From Desulfuromonadaceae bacterium (GTDB lineage: Bacteria; Desulfobacterota; Desulfuromonadia; Desulfuromonadales; JAHYIW01), in the NCBI GenBank assembly GCA_019429445.1, contig JAHYIW010000008.1, forward strand, positions 42,406 through 106,405: 64,000 nt of DNA, in the 5' to 3' direction. The notes under the pieces are model-generated. The model saw nothing but the letters and a program-made list of their open reading frames with translations. It searched no databases and was not told the DNA's origin. Below are positions 8,211 through 17,144 of this stretch, in pieces (within the stretch, counting starts at the first letter, position 1; each line of letters opens with the position of its first letter). A program made the translations under genes and the position numbers.

Positions 8211-8611
8211 CCAGTAATCGGTCAGCTTGTTGCGGGTTTCCTGCCCCATCATCCGCTGCTGAATCCACTTTTCGCTGCGACCGTGTTGCTGCCAGTACTC
8301 TCTGGCACGGTCGAGGGAACGGTCCGGATCAGCCGCAGCAGGGTCTCGGGGCTGGCAACGTCGGTGAGATATTTCTTCTCGTCGGCGGCCTCCAGCTTCA
8401 GTCGGTTACATTTTGTAACCGACTCGTTTCCTTCTTTGTTCAGTCGGTTCTTGAGAACCTTTCAGTAATTGCGCGCTGCTTGAAAATCGTGGTTTTGCAG
8501 CAGCGCCTGAATGATATCGACGACTGAAAAATACCAGGTTTCGGCTTTCTCATCGTAAACCCGGCGAATTTTGTAGTCTTCGAAGCTGGCAGTTGATTTT
8601 TCATCATGCAC
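8211..8611 (-). pseudogene. BRO-N / DinD-like antirepressor gene, broken N-terminal part
   Basis: Reading the minus strand from about 8611 gives a BRO-N-like domain (FEDYKIRRVYDEKAETWYFS, VVDIIQALLQ, RLKLEAADEKKYLTDVASPE). An in-frame TGA at 8464-8462 falls where a Trp is expected (..ARNY*KVLKN). Near 8335-8310 the frame shifts and sequence is missing. The next recognisable block, DPDRSLDRAREYWQQHGRSE then KWIQQRMMGQETRNKLTDYW, is in another frame and ends at 8211. After that the AbiE module begins. The gene is therefore dead through a nonsense codon, a deletion/frameshift and a cassette insertion; its C-terminus survives at 6469-6597. The family name is from memory of motif patterns. Confidence 0.65.
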
Positions 8612-8650
8612 CTCGTTATAAGATGGAAAATTCAGGGCACGATACGCAAT

Positions 8651-9772
8651 TCACACAGAGGGTTTGCTTTCATCAGTCGCCTCATTGTTTTCTGCCCACT
8701 GCAGTGGCCGTATCAAGTCCTTGAAAAAGTTCCACTTCCCCGTAAGATGCTGGTAACGCCCGGCAACGATTCCAGGAGCAATCCCGAGTTCCGTAGCGAG
8801 CTGGATAATTTCTGCCCTTGATCCCAGGGTGGGGATGGTCACGTTGTATTTGGCCGGGATCAGGATCTCCGCAGCATATTGGTTCGCTCGCTCTTCGCGT
8901 GGATCGTCATGGCTCCCGTCATTGATCAGCAAATCCTTTTTGCTGTCGTGCAGCACATGGCCGGCCTCGTGGAAGAAAGAAAACCAGAACTTGTCTTCCC
9001 CCTTCCCCCTCAGGCACAGCAGGATCATCGCTTTGTCTGGTGTCAGCCACTTGGTCGCTCCGCTCCAAGGCACCTTTTTCATCTCGCGCACCGGCGCAAC
9101 GGCAACGCCGGCTTCCGCGCACAGTCGCTTCATCTCAGGCTCGAAAACCTCCGCAGATTCGCGAGTCAGCTCGCGGATATGCTGCAAGGCCAGCTTGAAC
9201 CGCGCTTTGTCGAAGGGTTGGCATTCAATGTCATGGGCCTGTAGTTCCCCCTGCCGAATCCAGGCAGAAGCATCGCCTGGCCGAGTTTCGAAACAGGGCG
9301 AGCGGCGTGCCGCAACGGCAGGGACGGCCCAGACCTTGGACCACGCCTTGACAGTGCCGACCCCGTAGAATTTCAGGACTTCCCGGAGCATAGAAACCTT
9401 GTCTGGTTGAGATTCCAGGCAACCGCGATCAATCAACTCCTTGACCGGAATCGTTCTCAGCCATTTGATACTGTCTACCAAACGCTGCCGTTCTTCTGTC
9501 TTCGCAAGTTGCTCCCGGTACTCCGCCTCAAGATTGTTCCAGAATCGCGCCGGGACCCTGGTCACCAATTCCAGTCGATTGGCTGTCGTGTAGGAGATCG
9601 GCTGCTCGCCCTTGAAAATACGGATCAGGGTCTGCTCGGTCAGCTCAAGCCGCCGAGCGAGTTCCTTCTGGTTCATGTCCAGTGATGTCATTACCTCGGA
9701 GAGTGTTTCTCCAGGCGCTACTGCGTAATCAGGTTCGAACGAGTACTTCTTTTTTGCTTTCATTTTGTTCAT
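8651..9772 (-). CDS. higA: HigA-type antitoxin fused to an ImmA/IrrE zinc peptidase domain
   Basis: The 373-residue protein has an N-terminal XRE helix-turn-helix of HigA type (PGETLSEVMTSLDMNQKELA, RRLELTEQTLIRIFKGEQPI), about residues 20-80. A C-terminal ImmA/IrrE metallopeptidase follows, with the zinc motif HEAGH (FSFFHEAGHVLHDSKKDLL) and a later glutamate in REERANQYAAEILIP. Such HTH-peptidase fusions act as antitoxins or stress/phage-induction regulators. ATG 9772 is chosen because ACGAGGTG sits just upstream; an earlier in-frame start would run into the higB coding end. It overlaps the higB 3' end region by a few bases of leader, so the pair is one operon. Confidence 0.88.
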   Translation of the reverse strand: MNKMKAKKKYSFEPDYAVAPGETLSEVMTSLDMNQKELARRLELTEQTLIRIFKGEQPISYTTANRLELVTRVPARFWNNLEAEYREQLAKTEERQRLVDSIKWLRTIPVKELIDRGCLESQPDKVSMLREVLKFYGVGTVKAWSKVWAVPAVAARRSPCFETRPGDASAWIRQGELQAHDIECQPFDKARFKLALQHIRELTRESAEVFEPEMKRLCAEAGVAVAPVREMKKVPWSGATKWLTPDKAMILLCLRGKGEDKFWFSFFHEAGHVLHDSKKDLLINDGSHDDPREERANQYAAEILIPAKYNVTIPTLGSRAEIIQLATELGIAPGIVAGRYQHLTGKWNFFKDLIRPLQWAENNEATDESKPSV

Positions 9773-9785
9773 TGTGCACCTCGTT

Positions 9786-10121
9786 TCAGTGCGTATCTTC
9801 GATATCAATGATTTCTATTTCTTTGACCAGCGCCAGATCGATTCCTTCGTTGTTACGGTAGGGGGTCGAATCGTCAGCGGGGATGAAGAGCAGCCGATAG
9901 GGATGCTCCAGATCTACCGAAAATTGATCGGCACGATTCCCGGTCAGTTCATGGCATCGCGGTGGAGGAAGGTGTGAAATATCCGGCAATGCTTCTGCTG
10001 CCCTCAATTCCGCCATCAGTTGCTGAAGCTTGCGAGTCATTGCCTGACCCAGCTGCTTCTGCATCTCGCGCTGTTCGGAGCATAGTTTCTGTAATTTCTT
10101 TGTTCTGAAGTATATCAGCAT
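9786..10121 (-). CDS. higB: HigB/RelE-family toxin
   Basis: The 111-residue protein belongs to the HigB (plasmid maintenance killer) branch of the RelE/ParE superfamily, ribosome-dependent mRNA interferases. Recognisable segments are MLIYFRTKKLQKLCSEQ, PPPRCHELTGNRADQFSVDL and EHPYRLLFIP. The order toxin then antitoxin is the HigBA hallmark, and the antitoxin start follows the higB stop by 13 bp. A perfect 17-bp palindrome lies 24 bp upstream of the start codon and is the likely autoregulatory operator. Confidence 0.87.
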   Translation of the reverse strand: MLIYFRTKKLQKLCSEQREMQKQLGQAMTRKLQQLMAELRAAEALPDISHLPPPRCHELTGNRADQFSVDLEHPYRLLFIPADDSTPYRNNEGIDLALVKEIEIIDIEDTH

Positions 10122-10144
10122 CGGCTATAGACTCAAGACAAAAG

Positions 10145-10161
10145 TTAACATGTCATGTTAA
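10145..10161. promoter_or_regulatory. Palindromic operator of the higBA module
   Basis: TTAACATG T CATGTTAA is a perfect inverted repeat with 8-bp arms around one central base, 24 bp upstream of the higB start and within the expected promoter. HTH antitoxins of this type repress their own operon through such sites, so HigA binding here is inferred from position and symmetry. Confidence 0.7.
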
Positions 10162-10592
10162 TAATAATCAAGACTACTGTCGAAAGAGTAAGGTGACTGA
10201 TTAAATCCTGAGAGTCGATCTCATTCCGCAGACTTCCCCCTTCCTTGATCCTCTGCCTGCACCTACGCAAAAAGCCGCACCGACTGTCATTAACAGTCGG
10301 TGCGGCTTTTTTATTGCTTCAACATAAAATGCAAAAGATCATACCCCTCTGGCGCCAGGTTCAACGCAGTCTAGTACCCTGCAACCCCTTTCATTCTTTC
10401 AAGCAAAAATGGCGGGCCGGTCAAGGGAGAGAATATTCATTCGCCGACGATTCGACGCTCGGCCCACGCGGTTTGCTTAACCATCCAATTCGTTTTTGCG
10501 AATGCATCAATCGTGGATTGACAACACGTCGTTTCATCCGCCATCATGGCGAAGCAATGTTCAACCATCCGTGCTGATCTGAATCGTGAGAA
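10162..10592. other. Intergenic region between divergent higB and gluQ
   Basis: About 430 bp contain a strong bidirectional terminator (10269-10312) but no clear gene that ends there, since higB and gluQ both read away from it. A 43-codon minus-strand frame at 10437-10568 (MVEHCFAMMADETTCCQSTI..) has a weak ribosome site and no recognisable family. The plus strand between about 10165 and 10268 could encode a small RNA. Neither is supported beyond position. Confidence 0.4.
10269..10312. terminator. Strong bidirectional rho-independent terminator
   Basis: GCCGCACCGACTGT / ACAGTCGGTGCGGC pairs as a perfect 14-bp stem with loop CATTA. It is flanked by AAAAA on the left and TTTTTT on the right, so it can work on either strand. 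Confidence 0.9.
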
Positions 10593-11540
10593 ATGCCTGT
10601 TGCAATGACATCTGCCCGTGACCCACATCCGACAGTCGGGCGCTTCGCCCCCAGCCCCAGCGGACCCCTGCACTGGGGTTCGCTGGTGGCGGCGGTGGGG
10701 AGTTATTGTCTGGCGCGGCGCGGCGGCGGGCGCTGGCTGGTGCGGATCGACGACCTCGATACGCCGCGGGTGGTAACGGGGGCGGCGGACGAGATTTTGC
10801 GGACGCTGGAACGACTCGGCATGGAGTGGGACGGAGAAATCGTCTGGCAAAGTCGGCGGACGGGGGCGTATGCGGCGGCGGTGGAAGAGCTGCGTGCGCA
10901 GGGGATGGTTTTTGCTTGTGGCTGTTCACGCAAGGAAATCCTTGCCAGTGCGCCGCAAGCGAGTGAAGAAGGACCGGTCTACCCAGGGACATGCCGCGCC
11001 GGGCTGCCGCCGGGGCATGTGGAGCGGGCGTTGCGTCTGCGGGTTACGAGCAGCCCGGTGGTCTTTGTCGACGGGGTGTTCGGGCGTTGCGTTCAGAATC
11101 TGGCTGCGGAAGTGGGTGATTTTGTGATGCGTCGCGCAGACGGGATTTTTTCCTATCAGCTCGCCTGTGTGGTCGACGATGCCGCCGCCGGGATCAATCA
11201 AGTGGTGCGTGGCGCAGATCTGCTCGGTTCGACGCCCCGCCAGATTTATCTGTACAAATGTCTCGGCCTGACTCCCCCCGCCTATCTTCATCTGCCACTG
11301 GCGCTGGCAGTTAACGGCGAAAAACTCAGCAAACGTCATGGAGATGTTGCCGATCTGGCGCTGCACTCGGGAGGGGTGCTGATTCGCGACACACTTCTTT
11401 TCCTTGGCCAGGAACCGGCGCCAGAGCTAACCGGAGCATCCGCTGCCGAAGTGCTGGCGTGGGGCTGCGCCAACTTTCAAATTTCTACGATCCCTGCGCT
11501 GGCGCGGGTATGGGGAGTACCGCCGGAATCGGCATCATAA
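10593..11540 (+). CDS. gluQ: Glutamyl-Q tRNA(Asp) synthetase
   Basis: GluQ (YadB) charges glutamate onto the queuosine base at position 34 of tRNA-Asp. The 315-residue protein is a class I aminoacyl-tRNA synthetase core without an anticodon-binding domain. It has a HIGH-like GRFAPSPSGPLHWGSLVAAV, VRIDDLDTPR, the cysteines CGCSRKE characteristic of GluQ, and the KMSKS-like EKLSKRHG. The short length and missing anticodon domain separate it from GltX. Start at 10593 or the in-frame ATG at 10605; neither has a strong ribosome site. Confidence 0.92.
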   Translation: MPVAMTSARDPHPTVGRFAPSPSGPLHWGSLVAAVGSYCLARRGGGRWLVRIDDLDTPRVVTGAADEILRTLERLGMEWDGEIVWQSRRTGAYAAAVEELRAQGMVFACGCSRKEILASAPQASEEGPVYPGTCRAGLPPGHVERALRLRVTSSPVVFVDGVFGRCVQNLAAEVGDFVMRRADGIFSYQLACVVDDAAAGINQVVRGADLLGSTPRQIYLYKCLGLTPPAYLHLPLALAVNGEKLSKRHGDVADLALHSGGVLIRDTLLFLGQEPAPELTGASAAEVLAWGCANFQISTIPALARVWGVPPESAS

Positions 11541-11606
11541 CCGTTTCCCTTGGGCGGCTTTTCCGCTAGACTACAAGGAACCCGATTGAATAACAGGAGG
11601 ATTGCC

Positions 11607-12413
11607 ATGCGTTGGATGTTGATTGCGCTGCTGAGTTCCGCTTTGCTGCTGAGTGGGTGCGCGGAAAAATTTTACAAAGTATCCAAGGATGAATACCGGG
11701 TGCGTGTCCAGACCCTTGGGGTGCTGCCGTTATTGATCGATACCGACTCGCTGAAGATTTATCCCGAAGCCGGGGAACTGGCGAAGGTGCTGATGAAAAA
11801 CAATCTGGGCAAGGAAGCACGACTGGTCGAGATGTTGCGCAAGGTTAAAGGCTATTTTGATATCCGTGAAATTGTCGGCGATCCGGCGGCGCTGTATCAA
11901 CGGCTGGTGACCAGAGGCGCGATGAACGACCGGGAACCGTTTTTCCGCAGCTACCGGTTTGATCCGCTGGTGGTTCGGGAGCTGGCTGATCGCAACGGCG
12001 TCGATGGGCTGCTGATCATCATTGTCAACGGCGTGACGCGCGGTGAAAAACGTTGGGATCGTACCAACCTCAGCTATTTGCATGCCGATTTTGACATGCT
12101 GCTGGCGACTGCGGCGGTGGCGACGGTCAGCGGTGACGTGCTCTGGGAGTTTCCCGGTTATGCCACGGAGCCGTTTTTGCCATTGCAGTATCCCAACTTT
12201 GACAAAGCCTATTATAATCTGGCAACGCGGGTTGATATCGAGGATATCTCTGTCGACGGGATCAATCGCCTGTTGACCGAACCGGATCGGGTAATTTTTG
12301 GTGGCACCAATTATTCGCGCCGTTACCGGGAGCTGTTCGACCGATTAACCAGTGCATTAAAGCCGGGCGGTCAGTTGCAGAGTCTTCCGGTGGCCCCTGC
12401 TACGGCCCAGTAG
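11607..12413 (+). CDS. Outer-membrane-type lipoprotein of unknown function
   Basis: ATG 11607 follows AGGAGG by 7 bp. The 268-residue product begins MRWMLIALLSSALLLSGCAE, a type II signal peptide with lipobox LLSGC, so the mature protein starts at Cys18 and is lipidated. The residue after Cys is Ala, not Asp, which favours outer-membrane sorting. The mature part is mixed alpha/beta with no motif I recognise (LGVLPLLIDTDSLKIYP; ADRNGVDGLLIIIVNGVT). Its start resembles small-molecule or assembly lipoproteins that form a domain of the TolB-N/GNA1162 kind, but that is a guess. It is monocistronic, ending at a terminator. Confidence 0.8.
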   Translation: MRWMLIALLSSALLLSGCAEKFYKVSKDEYRVRVQTLGVLPLLIDTDSLKIYPEAGELAKVLMKNNLGKEARLVEMLRKVKGYFDIREIVGDPAALYQRLVTRGAMNDREPFFRSYRFDPLVVRELADRNGVDGLLIIIVNGVTRGEKRWDRTNLSYLHADFDMLLATAAVATVSGDVLWEFPGYATEPFLPLQYPNFDKAYYNLATRVDIEDISVDGINRLLTEPDRVIFGGTNYSRRYRELFDRLTSALKPGGQLQSLPVAPATAQ

Positions 12414-12422
12414 ACATTTTTC

Positions 12423-12462
12423 AAAAGCGGCATTCACGCGCCCCCGGTGGATGCCGCTTTTT
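12423..12462 (+). terminator. Rho-independent terminator after the lipoprotein gene
   Basis: AAAAGCGGCATtCAC pairs with GTGgATGCCGCTTTTT around a C-rich loop, starting 10 bp after the lipoprotein stop codon and ending in a T-run. Confidence 0.85.
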
Positions 12463-12804
12463 CTGGCAAAAGGAAGAAAAAACGACAATAGCAGTTGACA
12501 CAGCCTGTTAAAGCAGGTACATAAAAGCTGAAGCTACAACATTTCAAGCCTACGTACGAGACCCTTTCACAAAATCTGACAATCAATATCCGGAAAAGCG
12601 AGTGACAATGAGCAACGCGTAAACGCGCGTTAACCCCATAGTGAACTTCTAAATACCCGAAATCAAATCGAGCAGGAAAACTACCAAAGTTTGACAAATA
12701 CATAAGTGAATTAGCGATGTTCGGCGGTGCCGGGCATATTGTCATGTCATTTGCGTGATGCCGTTTTGCGGTGCGCGGGATGCTGTGATGACCAAGGAGC
12801 AGGA
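12463..12804 (+). promoter_or_regulatory. Promoter and long leader of rho
   Basis: A good sigma-70-like promoter, TTGACA-17 bp-TACATA, lies at 12495-12523. If used, the rho mRNA has an untranslated leader of roughly 270 nt, AT-rich compared with the genes around it. In other bacteria rho is autoregulated by premature termination within its leader, so the same is plausible here. No second gene is convincing in this stretch. Confidence 0.5.
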
Positions 12805-14049
12805 ATGAACCTGAAAGAACTGAAAGAGAAAAAAGCGACGGAACTGGCGGAACTGGCCATCAGCCTCAAGGTTGAGGGAACCTCGGGGATGCGCAAGCAG
12901 GATCTGATTTTTTCGATCCTCAACGCTTCGGCCAAGAACGGCGAAATTTCGGGTGAAGGAGTGCTGGAAATCCTCCCTGACGGTTTCGGCTTTTTACGCG
13001 CTCCCGATGCCAACTATCTCCCCGGTCCTGACGATATCTACGTCTCTCCGTCGCAGATTCGGCGTTTCAACCTGCGCACCGGCGATACGGTGTCCGGGCA
13101 AATCCGTCCGCCCAAGGAAGGGGAGCGTTACTTTGCCCTGCTCAAGGTGTCCGAGGTTAACTACGAGGACCCGGCGGTGGCACGACGCAAGACCCTGTTT
13201 GACAATCTGACGCCCCTTTATCCCGAAGAACGAATTATCCTCGAAACGACAGCCGACAATCTGTCCGCCCGGGTCATCGACCTGGCAACGCCGGTCGGCA
13301 AAGGGCAACGCGCGCTGATCGTTGCGCCACCACGCACCGGCAAGACGATGCTGATGCAGAACATTGCCAACTCGATAACCGCCAATCACCCTGAAATTTA
13401 TCTGATCGTCCTGCTGATTGACGAGCGCCCGGAAGAAGTCACCGACATGCAGCGTAACGTCAACGGCGAAGTGATCTCCTCGACCTTTGACGAACCGGCT
13501 TCACGCCACGTCCAGGTGGCCGAGATGGTTATCGAAAAAGCGCGGCGGCTGGTCGAGCACAAGCGCGACGTGGTGATTCTGCTCGATTCCATCACGCGTC
13601 TGGCGCGGGCGTATAATACGGTCGTGCCCCCTTCCGGCAAGATTCTTTCCGGCGGGGTCGATTCAAATGCCCTGCACAAACCGAAGCGCTTTTTCGGTGC
13701 CGCGCGTAATATCGAAGAGGGGGGCAGCCTGACGATTATCGCGACGGCGCTGATCGATACCGGCAGCAAGATGGACGAAGTTATCTTTGAGGAATTCAAG
13801 GGCACCGGCAATATGGAATTGCAACTTGATCGGCGGCTGGTCGACAAGCGAACCTTCCCCGCGATCGACATCAATAAATCGGGGACCCGCCGTGAGGAAC
13901 TCCTCCTCGATCAGACCTCCCTGCAACGGATCTGGTTGTTGCGTAAAATTCTTTCGTCGATGAACGCCGTTGACGGCATGGAGTTTCTGCTCGACAAGCT
14001 CTCTGAAACCAAAAGCAATCAGGAGTTTTTTGACTCGATGAATCAATAA
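12805..14049 (+). CDS. rho: Transcription termination factor Rho
   Basis: Rho is the hexameric RNA-DNA helicase that ends many transcripts. From ATG 12805 (AAGGAGCAGGA upstream) the protein has 414 residues: an N-terminal helical Rho_N domain ([20 protein letters not shown]), an RNA-binding cold-shock-like domain ([20 protein letters not shown]), then a RecA-type ATPase with Walker [16 protein letters not shown] and Walker [19 protein letters not shown]. Size and motifs are standard, with no N-terminal insertion. It is followed by rpmE and thyX in the same direction. Confidence 0.97.
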   Translation: MNLKELKEKKATELAELAISLKVEGTSGMRKQDLIFSILNASAKNGEISGEGVLEILPDGFGFLRAPDANYLPGPDDIYVSPSQIRRFNLRTGDTVSGQIRPPKEGERYFALLKVSEVNYEDPAVARRKTLFDNLTPLYPEERIILETTADNLSARVIDLATPVGKGQRALIVAPPRTGKTMLMQNIANSITANHPEIYLIVLLIDERPEEVTDMQRNVNGEVISSTFDEPASRHVQVAEMVIEKARRLVEHKRDVVILLDSITRLARAYNTVVPPSGKILSGGVDSNALHKPKRFFGAARNIEEGGSLTIIATALIDTGSKMDEVIFEEFKGTGNMELQLDRRLVDKRTFPAIDINKSGTRREELLLDQTSLQRIWLLRKILSSMNAVDGMEFLLDKLSETKSNQEFFDSMNQ

Positions 14050-14077
14050 TAGGGGAACAAGAAAAATCTTGCATAAA

Positions 14078-14102
14078 GCGGACATAAATGCTATTTGTCC
14101 GC
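14078..14102 (+). other. Hairpin between rho and rpmE
   Basis: GCGGACA and TGTCCGC form a 7-bp stem with an 11-base loop, 57 bp upstream of rpmE. There is no T-run, so it is a weak terminator at best. It could be part of the L31 mRNA leader. Confidence 0.3.
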
Positions 14103-14158
14103 ACTTGACGATACCAACTTAAGGTCTGTGCCAAGCCAGACCGCAAGGAGCAATGATC

Positions 14159-14362
14159 ATGAAACCGGAAATTCACCCGAAATATGAGGAAATCACTGTC
14201 AAGTGTCACTGCGGTGAAACATTTACCACTCGTTCGACCAAGATGGATGGGATTACGACTGAAGTTTGTTCCGCCTGCCACCCGTTTTACACCGGCAAGC
14301 AAAAGTTGCTCGATACCGCTGGCCGGATCGAACGCTTCCGCAAGAAGTACGCAAAAAACTAG
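14159..14362 (+). CDS. rpmE: 50S ribosomal protein L31 (zinc-binding form)
   Basis: The 67-residue protein starts at ATG 14159, which has AAGGAG at the best distance; the ATG 6 bp earlier is too close to it. It contains four cysteines in two pairs (VKCHCGE and [15 protein letters not shown]), the zinc-binding C+ version of L31 that doubles as a zinc reserve. Length is typical. A terminator follows directly. Confidence 0.95.
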   Translation: MKPEIHPKYEEITVKCHCGETFTTRSTKMDGITTEVCSACHPFYTGKQKLLDTAGRIERFRKKYAKN

Positions 14363-14371
14363 GCACGCGCG

Positions 14372-14401
14372 AGAAACGGCCGCAATGGCCGTTTCTTTTT
14401 T
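14372..14401 (+). terminator. Rho-independent terminator of rpmE
   Basis: GAAACGGCC / GGCCGTTTC stem around GCAAT, followed by TTTTTT, 10 bp after the rpmE stop codon. Confidence 0.88.
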
Positions 14402-14458
14402 GCAGCACTCTCTCCCGGTCCGGGCTCAGGCCGGATCGGTCGTAAGCGACGGAATCCG

Positions 14459-15145
14459 ATGCGTGTTCAGCTGCTGACCCATACCCCCGATCCGGAACAG
14501 GTGGTTGCCGCCGCCGCACGGCTGTGTTATTCTGCCTCCTCCATCGATCAATTGCTCGCCAAAAGTCGCAACGACCGCGAAGTTCTGTTACGCAAGATTG
14601 TTGAGCTCGGGCATCTTTCGGTTCTTGAACACGCGACGTTTTCCTTCGGGGCCGAAGGGATCAGTCGTGCCTGCTCCCACCAGTTGGTTCGCCACCGGAT
14701 TGCCTCATATTCCCAGCAGAGTCAGCGTTACGTTGCCCACCAGGAGCGCTTTGAGGCCGTCACCCCGGAGACCATCAATGCCCGGCCAGAACTGGCGGAG
14801 CGTTATCACCGGCTGCTCGACGAGATCCACACGGTTTACACGGAACTGCTGGCGGCGGATATCCCGGCGGAGGATGCCCGTTTTGTGTTGCCAAATGCGG
14901 CTGCGACCAAGATCGTGATCAGCATGAATGGTCGCGAACTGCTGCATTTTTTCTCGCTTCGTTGTTGTCGCCGGGCACAGTGGGAGATTCGTGCACTGGC
15001 GATTGAGATGTTGCGAGCGGTCCGTCCGGTCGCGCCGTTGCTTTTCGGCCAGGCGGGACCAGGTTGCTTGCGTGGTGCCTGTCCCGAAGGGACGATGACT
15101 TGCGGTGAAATCGGTGCCGTACGCCAGGAATTTTCGAAACTCTAA
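14459..15145 (+). CDS. thyX: Flavin-dependent thymidylate synthase ThyX
   Basis: ThyX makes dTMP from dUMP using methylene-tetrahydrofolate and FAD, replacing ThyA. The 228-residue protein has the ThyX motif RHRxxSxxxxSxR ([14 protein letters not shown]), the FAD-binding [20 protein letters not shown], and [20 protein letters not shown] near the end. No thyA is present in this window. It lies between the rpmE terminator and prfA. Confidence 0.95.
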   Translation: MRVQLLTHTPDPEQVVAAAARLCYSASSIDQLLAKSRNDREVLLRKIVELGHLSVLEHATFSFGAEGISRACSHQLVRHRIASYSQQSQRYVAHQERFEAVTPETINARPELAERYHRLLDEIHTVYTELLAADIPAEDARFVLPNAAATKIVISMNGRELLHFFSLRCCRRAQWEIRALAIEMLRAVRPVAPLLFGQAGPGCLRGACPEGTMTCGEIGAVRQEFSKL

Positions 15146-15177
15146 CATTTGCGCTGTGCTGGTGCCCCTGTCTATCT

Positions 15178-16248
15178 ATGTTTACCAAACTGGAAGAAGT
15201 CGTTGATCGGTTCCGTGAAGTGGAGGGGCTGTTGTCTGATCCGACGGCGGTCGCCAATCAGCAGAAATTTCGCGAACTGACCAGGGAACACGCCAATCTG
15301 GCGGAAATGGTCGAGGTCTACGCCCGTTACCGCAAGGTTTGTGCTGATATCGATGGCAACCGTGAACTGCTCAAAGAGAGCGACGCCGAGATGCGCGAGC
15401 TGGCGCAACTGGAACTGCCGGGGCTGGAGGCACGCAAGGCGGAGCTCGAAGAACACCTCAAATTGCTCCTTTTGCCGACCGATCCCAACGACGAAAAGAA
15501 TATTATCCTCGAAATCCGTGCGGGCACCGGCGGTGAAGAAGCGGCCCTTTTTGCAGCGGATCTGTTTCGCATGTATTCGCGCTACGCTGAGACCCGGCGC
15601 TGGAAAGTCGAGATCTTAAGTACCTCCGAGGCCGATGCCGGCGGATACAAGGAAGTGATCGCGATGATCAGCGGGGTGCGGGTCTACTCACGCCTGAAAT
15701 ACGAAAGCGGAACCCATCGGGTGCAGCGGGTTCCCGAGACCGAAACCCAGGGGCGCATTCACACCTCTGCCTGTACCGTGGCGGTCTTGCCGGAAGCCGA
15801 AGATGTTGATGTCGACATTGAAATGACAGACTTGCGGATTGATGTTTTCCGTTCCTCCGGGTCGGGGGGGCAGCACGTCAACAAGACCGAGTCGGCGATT
15901 CGGATTACCCATCTGCCGTCCGGGCTGGTGGTTAGTTGTCAGGATGGGAAGTCACAGCACAAAAACAAGGCTCAAGCGCTTAAAGTGCTGAAATCACGGC
16001 TCTTCGAGCAGATGCAGGCGGAGCAGGATGCAGCGACTGCGGCAGATCGCAAAAGTCAGGTCGGCAGTGGCGACCGCAGCGAGCGCATCCGGACCTACAA
16101 TTTCCCGCAGGGGCGATGTACCGATCATCGCATCGGTTTGACGCTCTACAAGCTTGACCAGATCATGCAGGGCAGCCTTGGTGAAGTCCTCGATGCGCTG
16201 GCGACACATTATCAAGCCGCAGCATTGAGTCGCCAGCAGGGGGAGTAG
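15178..16248 (+). CDS. prfA: Peptide chain release factor 1
   Basis: RF1 recognises UAA and UAG stop codons. The 356-residue protein carries the GGQ peptidyl-release motif ([19 protein letters not shown]), and the RF1-type stop-codon tripeptide P-x-T is seen as PET in [17 protein letters not shown]. The length matches RF1, with no SPF motif of RF2. It is followed 2 bp later by prmC, the enzyme that methylates its GGQ glutamine. Confidence 0.96.
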   Translation: MFTKLEEVVDRFREVEGLLSDPTAVANQQKFRELTREHANLAEMVEVYARYRKVCADIDGNRELLKESDAEMRELAQLELPGLEARKAELEEHLKLLLLPTDPNDEKNIILEIRAGTGGEEAALFAADLFRMYSRYAETRRWKVEILSTSEADAGGYKEVIAMISGVRVYSRLKYESGTHRVQRVPETETQGRIHTSACTVAVLPEAEDVDVDIEMTDLRIDVFRSSGSGGQHVNKTESAIRITHLPSGLVVSCQDGKSQHKNKAQALKVLKSRLFEQMQAEQDAATAADRKSQVGSGDRSERIRTYNFPQGRCTDHRIGLTLYKLDQIMQGSLGEVLDALATHYQAAALSRQQGE

Positions 16249-16250
16249 GT

Positions 16251-17138
16251 TTGGTCGAAACCTGGACGCTTTTGAATCTGCTGAAATCGACCGCGAGCTA
16301 TCTGGACGGGCGCGGCATTGCCGGGGGACGTCGCGACGCCGAACTTTTACTGGGTCAGGTGCTGAAGCTTGATCGGGTTGGCCTCTATCTCAATTTTGAA
16401 CGACCGGTAACGGTGGCGGAACTTGATACTTACCGGGAACTGGTGCGCCGCCGCGCGGCGCGCGAGCCATTACAGTATATCCTTGGTGAAACGGAGTTCT
16501 GGTCGTTGCCGTTGCGGGTGACCCCGGCGGTGCTGGTTCCGCGCAGCGACACCGAGGTGTTAGTAGAAGAAGCGTTGCAGCGTTTGCCGGCCAGCGGGAA
16601 CTGCCTTGATATCGGCACCGGCAGCGGTGCGATTGCGATTGCGCTTGCCCATGAACGTCCCGCAGCGTCCTTCACTGCGATCGATATTGATCCGGCGGCA
16701 CTCGCTGTCGCGCGGGACAATGCGGAACGGCATGCGGTCAGCGGGCGGATCGCGTTTGCCGAAGGGGATTTATTTCAACTCGCGGCAGGATGCTTCGATC
16801 TGATCGTTTCCAATCCGCCCTATATCCGCTGTGGCGATCTGGCCGGTTTAATGCCGGAGGTGCGTGATTTTGAGCCCCGCCGGGCTCTCGACGGGGGCGA
16901 GGATGGTTTGGATGCGTATCGGGCGTTGACCCGTCAGGCCCCTGCCCGGCTCAACTTTGGCGGCTGGCTGCTGGTCGAGATCGGGATTGATCAGGCCGCG
17001 GCAGTACGCGAACTGTTCACCGCCGCCGGTTTTACCGATATTTTTATGCGTGCTGATTATGCCGGGATTGACCGGGTCATAGGTGGCCGGGTGGGGAGTG
17101 ATCGCGGTACTGAAATTTCAGGATGTTGTCTTGACTAG
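16251..17138 (+). CDS. prmC: Release factor glutamine methyltransferase PrmC
   Basis: PrmC (HemK) N5-methylates the Gln of the GGQ motif in RF1 and RF2. The 295-residue protein starts with TTG, supported by AGGGGGAG just upstream at the end of prfA. It has the helical N-terminal substrate domain, a SAM-binding LDIGTGSGAIAIALA, and the catalytic NPPY (IVSNPPYIRCGDL). Coupling to prfA is tight, which is the usual arrangement. Confidence 0.95.
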   Translation: MVETWTLLNLLKSTASYLDGRGIAGGRRDAELLLGQVLKLDRVGLYLNFERPVTVAELDTYRELVRRRAAREPLQYILGETEFWSLPLRVTPAVLVPRSDTEVLVEEALQRLPASGNCLDIGTGSGAIAIALAHERPAASFTAIDIDPAALAVARDNAERHAVSGRIAFAEGDLFQLAAGCFDLIVSNPPYIRCGDLAGLMPEVRDFEPRRALDGGEDGLDAYRALTRQAPARLNFGGWLLVEIGIDQAAAVRELFTAAGFTDIFMRADYAGIDRVIGGRVGSDRGTEISGCCLD

Positions 17139-17144
17139 GGTGCA

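Noticed and set aside
12434..12745. Minus-strand 103-codon frame before rho
   Set aside because: No ribosome site, low-complexity composition and no recognisable motif; it overlaps the likely rho promoter and leader.
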